A model generated the notes under the pieces. The model searched no databases and was not told where the DNA came from. It saw nothing but the letters and a program-made list of their open reading frames with translations. DNA of 64,000 nucleotides from GCA-2715645 sp042095375 (lineage in GTDB: Bacteria > Bacteroidota > Bacteroidia > Cytophagales > MED-G16), in contig JBELBJ010000002.1 of assembly GCA_042095375.1 (NCBI GenBank), positions 62,001 through 126,000 of the forward strand, given 5' to 3'. A program made the position numbers and the translations under genes. This document shows positions 25,729 through 35,138 of the stretch, one piece after another. How positions within the stretch are numbered: position 1 is the first letter of the stretch; each line of letters opens with the position of its first letter.

Positions 25729-26814
25729 TTATTTCAAAATAATTTTTTTTACGCCAATAAAAATTACTGGTATAACAAATATAATCCAATATGCCCAAGT
25801 TAAAGTTCCATATCCTTCAGCTATAAGACTAATTAATCCAAATTGTTCTGCAAAAAAAATGCATATTATCATAACAAATGAACTAATTATAAATCTGTTT
25901 ACCCCTGATAAGATTACTTTTTTTTCCTTAAGCCAGCTTGCAATCCTTTCATTAAATCCGTGTATTAGTCCCAATCCAGTTTCAACAAATGTTCCAAATA
26001 AAATAACTTGAAATATAATTTTAAAAGAATCTGATCCCAGTTTATTAAATAAAAAATTTATGGGAATAATTTCAGAGTTTATTGCAGGATAGTGACTCAA
26101 TAAACTAAAATAGATCATAAAACCAGGAATCATTGCAAGAAAAGCAGCAATAACACCCGATACCATTGCTTCTTTTCTAGTTTTAAGATCTTTTAAACAA
26201 AATAACATAGCAGGAACAATCCCAACATTATATGCTGCATATTTAAATCCATTAATTATCCAATTTGATTTGTTATCTGAAATATTAAAGTTTGAAATAA
26301 TATTTTCACTAAATATTGAGCCAATAGATATTATCAAAATTAAAAACACAAAATAAAGAGCTATTGACCAGAAAGAAAGAAATTTCATTATAACTTTAGA
26401 TCCAAAGTATGAAAAAATTCCAATCAGTAAAATCATTAAAAGAATACCATAAGTACTTGAAATATTAAATGCTTCCTTTAAAAGATTTCCAGAAGCAGAA
26501 GCTAATACCGAAATAACAAGTACTAAACCAATTAAATAAGTGATCTCATAAAGAATCCAACTTTGTCCTAAAACTTTTTTTAAAAAAGATCTATAATCAT
26601 ACGCATGAAATTTTCTAGATAAATCAAATGTAAAAGAAAGAACAATACACCATATAATTAGTGATACAATCATTCCATATAATCCACTTTTTGGACCTAA
26701 CAAAAGAAAAAATTCAACGAGTTCTCTCCCTGTTCCATAACCTCCACCTATAACCAGTGATTGAAAAATTAATCCAGGTAAAATAAATTTTTTGAAAAAA
26801 ATATTTCTAAACAT
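25729..26814 (-). CDS. YkvI-like integral membrane transporter
   Basis: The 361-residue protein has about ten transmembrane helices. The opening LPGLIFQSLVIGGGYGTGRELVEFFL is characteristic of the YkvI group of uncharacterised membrane proteins, distant members of the amino acid-polyamine-organocation (LeuT-fold) superfamily. The glycine-rich unwound segment GGGYGTGRE (about residues 22-30) would be the substrate and sodium site in that fold. Substrate is unknown. It heads a leftward set with the beta-barrel and PspC genes and is divergent from the gene at 26869. Confidence 0.8.
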   Translation of the reverse strand: MFRNIFFKKFILPGLIFQSLVIGGGYGTGRELVEFFLLLGPKSGLYGMIVSLIIWCIVLSFTFDLSRKFHAYDYRSFLKKVLGQSWILYEITYLIGLVLVISVLASASGNLLKEAFNISSTYGILLMILLIGIFSYFGSKVIMKFLSFWSIALYFVFLILIISIGSIFSENIISNFNISDNKSNWIINGFKYAAYNVGIVPAMLFCLKDLKTRKEAMVSGVIAAFLAMIPGFMIYFSLLSHYPAINSEIIPINFLFNKLGSDSFKIIFQVILFGTFVETGLGLIHGFNERIASWLKEKKVILSGVNRFIISSFVMIICIFFAEQFGLISLIAEGYGTLTWAYWIIFVIPVIFIGVKKIILK

Positions 26815-26868
26815 GTAATAAATACATTACTTTAAAAATGAATAATTACTTTTACACATTCTATAATT

Positions 26869-27633
26869 ATGATTAAAATTAAACGATTAAATTTAGATTC
26901 ATCTTGGTATATAAAATTTAACCAGCTAAATTTTATTTTAGACCCTTGGTTAATTGGATCAGAAATAGATGGGTTTAAATGGTTAAATGAGCAATGGCAT
27001 ATAAAACCCCCCGTTACTATAAATGATATTCCTAATTACGATTCTATTATAATATCTCAAAATTATGAAGATCATTGTCATTTAGAAACCCTTAAAAAAC
27101 TACCCGATGATAAATCTATATTGGCTACAGAAAAAGCGTATAGTAAATTGAAAAAACAATTTCCAAATAGAGAAATAATTCATATAAATACTAAAAATCA
27201 AATTGAAAAAAATAAAATTAATTTCATTAGTATAAAACCCCCTAAAATAATGGATCCGATTTATTTTGCATTACTGATTTATGACCAAGAAAATAATGGT
27301 ATATTTTATGCTCCACACGGATTCACTTTAGATGAAAATCAAAAAAATTTAGTAAATAAATTTAAGATTAAACTAATGATAACTACTTTCACAGAGTTCA
27401 AACTTCCTAAAATTATGGGAGGTTATGTTAACCCTGGAATGAGTAATGTATATGAATTATATAATCAAATATCTCCAAAATATATTGTTAATACTCATGA
27501 TGAAAAAAAAAAAGCAAAAGGTTTGGTATCTCTATTAGCTAAAATCAAATATCCTGATTTAAAATCAATTGAAAATGTTAAAGATTTTAACTTTATTAAT
27601 ATTGATAATTATAAGACAATAACATTAAATTAA
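26869..27633 (+). CDS. Metallo-beta-lactamase-fold protein with degenerate metal motif
   Basis: The 254-residue protein opens like UlaG-type MBL-fold proteins: the strand YIKFNQLNFILDPWLIG, then PNYDSIIISQNYEDHCH, corresponding to the SHxHxDH motif, of which the first histidine pair is altered to Gln and Tyr while Asp-His and a later His remain. A later IFYAPHGFTL and a terminal VNTHDEKK histidine match the other ligand positions. The altered motif suggests that the metal site may be reduced or bind one metal. There is no signal peptide. Function is unknown. Confidence 0.7.
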   Translation: MIKIKRLNLDSSWYIKFNQLNFILDPWLIGSEIDGFKWLNEQWHIKPPVTINDIPNYDSIIISQNYEDHCHLETLKKLPDDKSILATEKAYSKLKKQFPNREIIHINTKNQIEKNKINFISIKPPKIMDPIYFALLIYDQENNGIFYAPHGFTLDENQKNLVNKFKIKLMITTFTEFKLPKIMGGYVNPGMSNVYELYNQISPKYIVNTHDEKKKAKGLVSLLAKIKYPDLKSIENVKDFNFINIDNYKTITLN

Positions 27634-27648
27634 TATACAATTATTAAA

Positions 27649-28047
27649 ATGAGATATATTGTTATACTAAGTTTCTTTTGCTTATCATTTAAAATTAATG
27701 ATATTGTTCCAAAAGAAAATTTAGTAGGAACATGGGAAAGAGTCTGTTTAGAAAATTCTGCGTTAGGTTTTTCATTAAACCATTGTAATTATTTTGGAGA
27801 TAAAATAATGACAATTAAGGAGTGGAATTATATTGAGGTGGAATATAGAAATGGTCAAAGAAGATTTATTGATTATTTATTAGAAGAAGATAAAATTAAA
27901 TTTTTTTTCCCTTCAAAAGAAAGTATAGAAAGTTTTGTGTCTATTGAAAATGATACTCTAATTATTGAAACCTTTGAAGTTTATAATGAATTTATGAACA
28001 GAAAATATATTGCTGATATTCATAAAACATATTTTGTAAGAAATTAA
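27649..28047 (+). CDS. Small secreted lipocalin-like protein
   Basis: The 132-residue protein begins with a short hydrophobic leader (MRYIVILSFFCLSF), followed by ENLVGTWERV and a series of beta strands ending in NDTLIIETFEVYN and DIHKTYFV. It appears related to the protein at 22773 (LLGVWNLI and NDTLVIEN at matching positions). Cysteines at about residues 34 and 46 might form a disulfide. No function is known. It lies 15 bases after the MBL-fold gene. Its stop shares TTAA with the convergent gene. Confidence 0.65.
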   Translation: MRYIVILSFFCLSFKINDIVPKENLVGTWERVCLENSALGFSLNHCNYFGDKIMTIKEWNYIEVEYRNGQRRFIDYLLEEDKIKFFFPSKESIESFVSIENDTLIIETFEVYNEFMNRKYIADIHKTYFVRN

Positions 28048-28679
28048 ATTATATATTTATATATCATAAAGTAATGACTTGCTGATCCACCCAAAACAAA
28101 TAGATGCCAAATAGCGTGATTATATTTAATTTTTTCTAGAGAATAAAATATTGTTCCTACTGTATATAATACACCACCTAAAATCATTAATAATAATGCG
28201 TCACTATGAAAATATGTGATAAGACTATTAAAATCTACAACAATTAACCAGCCCATAATTAAGTACAGTGCTAGAGAAAATTTTTCAAATTTATTTAGAA
28301 AAAAAATTTTAAAGAACATTCCAAAAATAGCAATTCCCCACACTACAAAAAATAAATAAACTCCAAGACCTTCACTTAATTTCAAAAGTAACCCAGGGGT
28401 ATAAGAACCAGCTATTAAAAAATATATACTTATATGATCAGCTAATCTTAAACTATTTTTATACTTAGTATTATAATAGTAATGATATAAAGTTGAACAC
28501 AAGTACATAAAAATTAATGACAACCCATAAATTAATGCACAAATAAAAAATAACTTTTCAGGGTTTTTAAATGATTTTTCAAGTAAAAAATATAACGCAA
28601 CGATACTTAATAACAAACCAAACGCATGGGTTATTACATTTAAATTTTCTTCTTCAATAGATTCTTTTCTTATGCTCAT
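28044..28679 (-). CDS. trhA: Hemolysin III / PAQR-family membrane protein
   Basis: The 211-residue protein has seven predicted transmembrane helices and the PAQR signature. EENLNVITHAFGLLLS is the first conserved segment, CSTLYHYYY carries a zinc-binding histidine, ADHISIYFLIAGSYTP is the third segment, and HAIWHLFVLGGSASHY supplies the last two histidines. Bacterial members (YqfA/TrhA) affect membrane energetics and lipid homeostasis; the hemolysin name comes from heterologous expression and should not be taken literally. It is monocistronic and its stop overlaps the convergent lipocalin-like gene by four bases. Confidence 0.93.
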   Translation of the reverse strand: MSIRKESIEEENLNVITHAFGLLLSIVALYFLLEKSFKNPEKLFFICALIYGLSLIFMYLCSTLYHYYYNTKYKNSLRLADHISIYFLIAGSYTPGLLLKLSEGLGVYLFFVVWGIAIFGMFFKIFFLNKFEKFSLALYLIMGWLIVVDFNSLITYFHSDALLLMILGGVLYTVGTIFYSLEKIKYNHAIWHLFVLGGSASHYFMIYKYII

Positions 28680-28751
28680 TGATTTAAATAAATAGATCTA
28701 TATTATATGAATTAATTGTATGGGTTGTATATTTATAATATGACCCAATTT

Positions 28752-29924
28752 ATGAAATTTTTTATTAGTATTTTTCTAAATATATTATTTTATAACCATC
28801 TTCATGCACAAACTACAATTAGAGCTCGGGATATAGGAATCCCACTTAACGGAATAACTGGTGAATTCAATTCAATAACTGATGTTAAGGGAGTGTTAGT
28901 CGGTCATGAAACCATAATAAAAGGAGATGGTAAATTAGTAATTGGTAAAGGTCCAGTAAGGACCGGTGTAACTGCAATTTTACCCCGAGGTAAAGTATTT
29001 GATCCAGTATTTTCTGGATGGTATTCCCTAAATGGAAATGGTGAAATGACAGGGACTACATGGGTAGAAGAATCAGGTTTTCTTGAAGGACCCATTTTGA
29101 TAACAAATACTCATAGTGTCGGTATTGTTAGGGACGCTGTAATTGAGTGGCAATACAATAATAAACTATTCAAGACTCTTTATGATATAAAAGATTTGTT
29201 TTGGTCTCTTCCAGTTGTTGGTGAAACATATGATGGATCATTAAATGATATAAATGGTTTTCATGTAAAAAAAGAACATGCAATTAAAGCACTAGAAAAC
29301 GCTCAAGGAGGAATTATTTTAGAAGGTGGAGTTGGCGGTGGTACAGGTATGATCTGCCATGGATTTAAAGGAGGTATTGGAACTTCATCAAGAAAAATTA
29401 ATTTAGATGGTAAAAATTACACTTTAGGAGTATTAGTTCAAGCTAATTATGGAAATAGAAATGATCTTACAATTTCTGGGGTACCCGTTGGAAAAGAAAT
29501 ACAAGACTTAAAACCTAAAATAACTTATGGAGAAAAAACAGATGGTTTAGGATCAATAATTGTAGTAGTTGCAACTGATGCTCCATTTCTTCCTAACCAA
29601 TTAAAAAGAATAGTAAGAAGAGTCCCAATCGGAATTTCAAGAGTTGGTGGATATGGTTCTAATGGATCTGGAGATATATTTATTTCATTTTCTACTGCTA
29701 ATAGTAAAGCTTTTGATAGGGAAAACGAAAAATCTATAACTTTCTTACCAAACGATGAAATGAATCCTTTTTTCATTGCAACTGTTCAAGCTACTGAAGA
29801 AGCCATTTTAAATGCTCTAATCTCTGCTAAAACAATGATTGGAATAAATGATAATGTTGTTTATGAGTTACCTCATGATAGACTAAAAAAAGTTTTAAAA
29901 AAATATAATAGGTTAAATGAATGA
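28752..29924 (+). CDS. Secreted P1-family (DmpA-type) aminopeptidase/esterase
   Basis: This is a self-processing N-terminal-nucleophile-like hydrolase of family S58 (L-aminopeptidase D-Ala-esterase, DmpA). From the ATG at 28752 the protein starts with a signal peptide ending at HLHAQ; upstream in-frame ATGs at 28740 and 28716 give less typical leaders. Family segments are TIRARDIGIPLNG, ITDVKGVLVGH, TGVTAILPRG and GGVGGGTGMICHGFKGGIG. The autocleavage site is Gly267-Ser268 in DGLGSIIVVVATDAP, Ser268 becoming the nucleophile. GSGDIFISFSTAN is also present. Its last eight bases overlap the start of iolA, which ties it to the inositol operon although no inositol role is known for the family. Confidence 0.9.
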   Translation: MKFFISIFLNILFYNHLHAQTTIRARDIGIPLNGITGEFNSITDVKGVLVGHETIIKGDGKLVIGKGPVRTGVTAILPRGKVFDPVFSGWYSLNGNGEMTGTTWVEESGFLEGPILITNTHSVGIVRDAVIEWQYNNKLFKTLYDIKDLFWSLPVVGETYDGSLNDINGFHVKKEHAIKALENAQGGIILEGGVGGGTGMICHGFKGGIGTSSRKINLDGKNYTLGVLVQANYGNRNDLTISGVPVGKEIQDLKPKITYGEKTDGLGSIIVVVATDAPFLPNQLKRIVRRVPIGISRVGGYGSNGSGDIFISFSTANSKAFDRENEKSITFLPNDEMNPFFIATVQATEEAILNALISAKTMIGINDNVVYELPHDRLKKVLKKYNRLNE

Positions 29925-31368
29925 AATAATTAATAATTTTATTAACGGTAAATTTGTCTCTTCAAAAAGTGATCAAATATCAGTATGGAATCCACAAAAT
30001 GGAAAAAAATTAACTGAAGTAACAAACTCTTCTTTAAAGGAATTAGATCAAGCTGTTAATGCTGCAAAAAATGCATATAAAAGTTGGTCCAAGTTTACAT
30101 TAAAAGAAAGAGTAGAGTTTTTCTTTGAATTTAGAAATCAATTAAGAAATAATATTGATTCTTTATCAGATTTAATATGTCAAGAAAATGGAAAAACTTT
30201 TGAAGAAGCAAAAGCAGAAGTTTTAAAGGGAATTGAACTTACAGAGTTTGCTTGTTCAATGCCACAAATAATTCATGATGAAATACAAGAAGTTAGTAGA
30301 GGAGTAGAATGTAGATCCTCACATGTTCCTGTTGGAATTGTATCATCAATCACTCCATTTAATTTCCCAATTATGGTTCCTATGTGGACAATTCCTAATG
30401 CTTTAGTTCTTGGAAATTGTATGATACTAAAACCTTCAGAGCAAACACCAGTAGGTGCTTCTAAAATTGCTGAATTGTTAAAAATCTCAGGACTACCTGA
30501 TGGGGTTTTTAATGTGATTAATGGCAATAAAAAAGTTGTAGAAGGAATCTGTAATCATAAAGATATATCGGCAATTTCTTTTGTTGGCTCAACAAAAATT
30601 GCAAAAAATATTTATAAGAAGTCTACCGCTAGCCTTAAACGATGTCTTGCACTTGGAGGAGCCAAAAATCATTTAATAGTTTTGCCTGATGCTAATAGTG
30701 AAATGGCTTCCAATGATATAGTAGCTTCAATGTCTGGTTGTGCTGGTCAAAGATGTATGGCAGCTTCTGCAATGATAGGTGTTGGAAAAATACAAGAAAC
30801 TATTGATAAAATAAAAAACAAAGCAAAAAATGTAATTCCTGGTAAAAATTTAGGTTCTGTTATTTCAAAAGAAGCAAAAGAAAAAATTGAAAAATATATA
30901 GATGAAGCTGAAAAAGAAGGAGCTAAAATAATTTTAGATGGAAGAAGTGCTAAAGTCATAGGTAAAGAAAATGGTTACTATGTTGGTCCTACTATAATAG
31001 ATTATGTAACCCCAGAAATGAAAATAGCTAAGGAAGAAGTATTCGGTCCTGTTCTAGCAATAATGCGAACTGAAGAAATTGATAATGCAATTAAAATTGA
31101 AAATAATTCTAATTATGGAAATGCTTCTTCAGTATATACTCAAGATGGAAAATTAGCAAATTATATAACAGAAAAAGTTAGTGCCGGTATGGTGGGAGTA
31201 AATATTGGAGTTCCGGTACCAAGAGAACCATTTTCATTTGGAGGATGGAATGAATCAAGATTTGGAGTTGGAGATATAACCGGAAAAAGTTCAATTAATT
31301 TTTGGACTAGATTAAAAAAGAGAACATCGAAATGGAATGCTAGTGCAAAAAAAAATTGGATGAGTTAA
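29917..31368 (+). CDS. iolA: Methylmalonate/malonate-semialdehyde dehydrogenase (CoA-acylating)
   Basis: This enzyme converts malonate semialdehyde, the end product of inositol breakdown, to acetyl-CoA and CO2 with NAD. The 483-residue protein has catalytic Cys280 in CAGQRCMAAS and lacks the glutamate general base of ordinary aldehyde dehydrogenases, having ALGGAKNH at residues 245-252; this substitution is the hallmark of the CoA-acylating MmsA/IolA subgroup. The FVGSTKIAK segment near 223 binds NAD. It heads the iol genes, so the IolA role is favoured over valine catabolism (MmsA), but it may do both. Confidence 0.94.
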   Translation: MNEIINNFINGKFVSSKSDQISVWNPQNGKKLTEVTNSSLKELDQAVNAAKNAYKSWSKFTLKERVEFFFEFRNQLRNNIDSLSDLICQENGKTFEEAKAEVLKGIELTEFACSMPQIIHDEIQEVSRGVECRSSHVPVGIVSSITPFNFPIMVPMWTIPNALVLGNCMILKPSEQTPVGASKIAELLKISGLPDGVFNVINGNKKVVEGICNHKDISAISFVGSTKIAKNIYKKSTASLKRCLALGGAKNHLIVLPDANSEMASNDIVASMSGCAGQRCMAASAMIGVGKIQETIDKIKNKAKNVIPGKNLGSVISKEAKEKIEKYIDEAEKEGAKIILDGRSAKVIGKENGYYVGPTIIDYVTPEMKIAKEEVFGPVLAIMRTEEIDNAIKIENNSNYGNASSVYTQDGKLANYITEKVSAGMVGVNIGVPVPREPFSFGGWNESRFGVGDITGKSSINFWTRLKKRTSKWNASAKKNWMS

Positions 31369-31371
31369 TAT

Positions 31372-32253
31372 ATGAAACATAACAAATATTCACTTTTACA
31401 CAAAGCATCTAATGAGCTAAATGAATATCAATCTATTTCTGCTAAAAAAGCAGGGTGGAATCTTTTGAATTTTAATTCTAGAATTTTAAAAAAAGGTGAA
31501 GAATGGAGAAATAATACTGGCAATTATGAATATGGAATAATTTTGATGTCAGGAAATTATTCTATAAAATCAGATAAAGGAAATTGGAAAACTTTTAATG
31601 GTAGAAAAAGTGTTTTTCATGGAATAGCTCATACTTTATATCTTCCTAGAAATACAGAATATAAATTAAAAGCCGAAAGTGAAATATTAGATATTGCTTT
31701 TGGTTATTGTTTAGCAGATCAAGATTTTCCAGCTAAATTTAAAAAACCAAATGAAGTTGATATAGAAATAAGAGGAGGTGATAATGCAACTCGTCAAATT
31801 AATTCTCTTATAGAGCCTGGGTTTGGTTGTAATAAATTAGTATCTGTAGAAGTATATACTCCATCGGGAAATTGGAGCTCATTCCCTGCACATAAACATG
31901 ATAAAAGAATATTAGATAAAAATAACAATCTTTTAGAAGCTCAACTTGAAGAAATATATTTCTATAAAATTGAAAAAAAACAGGGATTTGCTATACAACA
32001 AGTTTATACCTATGACAAAAGTCTAAATGAAGTAATTGTTACTAGAAATAATGATGTAGTGACTGTTCCAAAAGGATACCATCCAGTTGTAGCAGGGCAT
32101 GGATATAATATATATTATTTAAACTTTTTAGCAGGATCTGATCAATCTCTTGCAAATTCTGATGATCCGGATCATAAATGGATCTACCAATCTTGGAAAG
32201 GAAAAGACCCAAGAGTTCCACTTGTAAAAGCACAAAAGAATGAAAAGAAATAA
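31372..32253 (+). CDS. iolB: 5-deoxy-glucuronate isomerase
   Basis: IolB isomerises 5-deoxy-D-glucuronate to 2-deoxy-5-keto-D-gluconate in inositol catabolism. The 293-residue protein has the bicupin layout of the family: an N-terminal half with GEEWRNNTGNYEYGIILMSG and a C-terminal half with PSGNWSSFPAHKHD, whose histidines and a later glutamate (LEEIYFYKI) form the metal site, and the closing DPDHKWIYQSW segment. Length is normal (about 270-300). It lies four bases after iolA and its end overlaps iolC by 14 bases. Confidence 0.94.
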   Translation: MKHNKYSLLHKASNELNEYQSISAKKAGWNLLNFNSRILKKGEEWRNNTGNYEYGIILMSGNYSIKSDKGNWKTFNGRKSVFHGIAHTLYLPRNTEYKLKAESEILDIAFGYCLADQDFPAKFKKPNEVDIEIRGGDNATRQINSLIEPGFGCNKLVSVEVYTPSGNWSSFPAHKHDKRILDKNNNLLEAQLEEIYFYKIEKKQGFAIQQVYTYDKSLNEVIVTRNNDVVTVPKGYHPVVAGHGYNIYYLNFLAGSDQSLANSDDPDHKWIYQSWKGKDPRVPLVKAQKNEKK

Positions 32254-33256
32254 AAAAATTGATTTAATAACAATTGGTAGATCATCAATAGACTTATATT
32301 CTCAAAATATAGGATCAAAATTTGAAAATATAAAAGGTTTTGATGCTTTCGTTGGTGGTTCACCACTAAATATTGCTGTAGGGTGTTCAAGGTTAGGTTT
32401 AGATACTGAAATTTTAACTGCAGTTGGAAATGATAAAGTTGGGGATTTTATTTTAAACTTTTTAAAAAAAGAAAATATCAATATCAAAAATATACCTAAA
32501 ATTAATGGCTCTAGAACTAGTGCTGTTTTATTAGGCATTGAACCTCCAAATAATTTTCCTCTGGTTTTTTACAGAGATAATGCTGCAGATAGCATGATTA
32601 ATATCAATCATGTAAACAGCTTTCAAATAGAAAGATGTAAAATATTAGGAGTCTCAGGTACTGCTTTGAACAAAGAGCCTAGCAGAAGCGCTGTTATTCA
32701 TGCAATCAAAATCGCTAGCAAAAATAATATACCAATAATTCATGATTTAGATTTTAGATTAGATCAATGGAAAAACATATCTTCTTTTGGAAAATTGACA
32801 AAATCCATTTTGCCATTGGTTAATGTAATTATTGGAACAGAAGAAGAAATTCTTGCAACAAATATTAAATCAAAAAATGAGGTTGAAATTAACAATCAAC
32901 AAATTTCATCTCCAAAAATCAAAGGAAATCTATTAAAAGAAATTAAAAATATTCTAAGTTTTGGAATAGATACATTAATAGTAAAAAAAGGAGCAAAAGG
33001 TGTAGAAATTTATAATTCTAGTGGTCAATCTCACAAAGTTGAAGGTTTTCCGATTGAAGTATTAAATGTGTTAGGTGCAGGTGATGCGTTTGCAAGTGGT
33101 TTTATTTACGGATACTTAAAGGGTTGGGACTTAAAAAAATCTTGTAAAATGGGTAATGCTTGTGGAGCGTTAGTTGTTTTGCAACCTGGTTGTGCTAACT
33201 TTATGCCAACTCTAAACGAAACTTTAGAATTTATCAATAATCACGGAGGTTTTTAA
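32240..33256 (+). CDS. iolC: 5-dehydro-2-deoxygluconokinase
   Basis: IolC phosphorylates 2-deoxy-5-keto-gluconate with ATP. The 338-residue protein is a PfkB-family sugar kinase: DLITIGRSSIDLY at the start, the substrate-binding GFDAFVGGSPLNIAVGCSRLG near residue 35, and the PfkB C-terminal signature NVLGAGDAFASGFIYGYL with the catalytic aspartate near residue 280. The variant and its position between iolB and iolD identify the substrate. It starts within the last 14 bases of iolB, and iolD begins two bases after its stop region. Confidence 0.94.
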   Translation: MKRNKKIDLITIGRSSIDLYSQNIGSKFENIKGFDAFVGGSPLNIAVGCSRLGLDTEILTAVGNDKVGDFILNFLKKENINIKNIPKINGSRTSAVLLGIEPPNNFPLVFYRDNAADSMININHVNSFQIERCKILGVSGTALNKEPSRSAVIHAIKIASKNNIPIIHDLDFRLDQWKNISSFGKLTKSILPLVNVIIGTEEEILATNIKSKNEVEINNQQISSPKIKGNLLKEIKNILSFGIDTLIVKKGAKGVEIYNSSGQSHKVEGFPIEVLNVLGAGDAFASGFIYGYLKGWDLKKSCKMGNACGALVVLQPGCANFMPTLNETLEFINNHGGF

Positions 33257-33257
33257 T

Positions 33258-35135
33258 ATGAATAGAATAAAATTAACAGTAGCTCAAGCAATAATAAAGT
33301 ATATTAATAATCAATATATTAAAACAAATGGGATTGAAAAAAAATTTTTTGAAGGATGTTTTGGTATTTTAGGCCATGGAAATGTTGGGGGAATTGGTCA
33401 AGCTATTCAAGAACAAAAAGAACTAAAATATTACCAGTGTAGAAATGAACAATCTATGGTTCACTCAGCAGCTGCATATGCTAAAATTAAAAATAGAAAA
33501 AATGCACTGGTTTGCACCTCATCTATTGGACCTGGAAGCACTAATATGATTACAGCTGCAGCAGGAGCAACAATCAATAGACTTCCAGTACTGCTTCTTG
33601 CAGGTGATATTTTTGCTAAAAGAAATGTTTCCCCTGCACTTCAACAATTAGAATCAAATTTTTCTCAGGATATTTCAGTAAATGATTGTTTTAAACCTAT
33701 CTCAAAATACTGGGATAGAATAAATAGACCTGAACAATTACAATCTAGTTTACCAGAAGTCATGAGGGTACTATTATCTCCTGCAGAAACCGGAACAGTT
33801 ACACTTTCTTTACCTCAAGATGTTCAAAGTGAATCTTTTGAATTTCCAATTAAACTATTTAAAAAAAAAGTATGGTCAATTCAAAGATTAAGACCAGATA
33901 AAAAAATTATAGATCAAGCAATTAAATGGATAATGAAAAGTAAAAAACCATTAATAATTGCAGGAGGTGGAGTGCATTATAGTGAAGCTACAAAGGAACT
34001 TCTAGAATTTATAAATAAAACTAATATTCCATTAGCTGAAACCTTTGCCGGTAAAGGAGCTGTTAAATATAATGATTCACATCAATTAGGAGCAATTGGA
34101 GCCACAGGCACAAAAGGAGCTGTAAAAATATCAAAAGAATCTGACCTAATCATAGGAATAGGAACTAGATATAGTGATTTTACAACATCATCTAAAACTG
34201 CATTTCAAAATAAGAATATCAAATTCATTAATATAAATATTAATGAATTTGATGCCTCAAAAAATGGAGCTCTAATGATTCAAGGAGATGCTAAGGAAAT
34301 ACTAAAAGAACTAAATATTTTACTTAAAAATTTTAAAGTGAATAAGAGTTACTCAAATGAAATTAAAAAATTAAACCTAGAATGGGATGGTATAGTGTCA
34401 AATATATATAATTATAGAAATCCTAAGATTCTAAGTCAGGGGGAAATCATTGGTGCTGTAAATAACATAATAGACAAAAAGGATGTAGTAGTATGTGCTG
34501 CTGGAAGCCTTCCTGGTGATTTACATAAACTATGGAGAACAAAAGATCCTAAAGGATTTCATTTAGAATATGGTTATTCATGTATGGGATATGAAATTGC
34601 AGGTGGACTTGGAATAAAAATGGCATGTCCAAATAGAGAGGTTTATGTTATGGTGGGTGATGCCAGTTATCTCATGCTTTCTCAAGAGATAATTACATCA
34701 ATTCAAGAAAACCTTAAACTAACTATTATTTTAATTGATAATAGTGGATATAAAAGTATAGGATCTTTATCTAGATCACTAGGTAGTAAAGGGTTTGGGA
34801 CTAGGTTTTCCTTTAGAAATAAAATAGAAAAAAATGATTTTGGAGACAATGATTCTAAAGAAAAAGAAATAAAAGTTGATCTAGCTGAAAATGCAAGATC
34901 ACTTGGGGCACATGTTTTAAAATGTAAAACGTATAAAGATTTTGAACATGCTCTGAAAAATGCTAAAAATATAGATAAAACCACACTTATTTATTTACAG
35001 TGTGATAGATTCCATGAAGTTCCAGGTTACTCATGGTGGGAAGTCCCTGTAGCTGAAATCTCCAAAATGAGTTCTGTAAATAAAGCACATAAAGAATACC
35101 TAAATCATAAAAAAAATCAAAGGTTTTACAATTAA
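33258..35135 (+). CDS. iolD: 3D-(3,5/4)-trihydroxycyclohexane-1,2-dione hydrolase
   Basis: IolD is a thiamine-diphosphate enzyme that opens the ring of the trihydroxycyclohexanedione intermediate to give 5-deoxy-glucuronate. The 625-residue protein has the acetolactate-synthase-like three-domain layout. The N-terminal Pyr domain contains CRNEQSMVHSAAAYAK with the cofactor-activating glutamate. A middle domain follows, and then the C-terminal PP domain with the Mg-ThDP motif starting VMVGDASYLMLSQE and continuing to NSGYKSIGSLSRSLGSKG-type loops. Length and the FHEVPGYSWWEVPVAE end are typical of IolD. It is in the middle of the operon. Confidence 0.95.
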   Translation: MNRIKLTVAQAIIKYINNQYIKTNGIEKKFFEGCFGILGHGNVGGIGQAIQEQKELKYYQCRNEQSMVHSAAAYAKIKNRKNALVCTSSIGPGSTNMITAAAGATINRLPVLLLAGDIFAKRNVSPALQQLESNFSQDISVNDCFKPISKYWDRINRPEQLQSSLPEVMRVLLSPAETGTVTLSLPQDVQSESFEFPIKLFKKKVWSIQRLRPDKKIIDQAIKWIMKSKKPLIIAGGGVHYSEATKELLEFINKTNIPLAETFAGKGAVKYNDSHQLGAIGATGTKGAVKISKESDLIIGIGTRYSDFTTSSKTAFQNKNIKFINININEFDASKNGALMIQGDAKEILKELNILLKNFKVNKSYSNEIKKLNLEWDGIVSNIYNYRNPKILSQGEIIGAVNNIIDKKDVVVCAAGSLPGDLHKLWRTKDPKGFHLEYGYSCMGYEIAGGLGIKMACPNREVYVMVGDASYLMLSQEIITSIQENLKLTIILIDNSGYKSIGSLSRSLGSKGFGTRFSFRNKIEKNDFGDNDSKEKEIKVDLAENARSLGAHVLKCKTYKDFEHALKNAKNIDKTTLIYLQCDRFHEVPGYSWWEVPVAEISKMSSVNKAHKEYLNHKKNQRFYN

Positions 35136-35138
35136 GAT

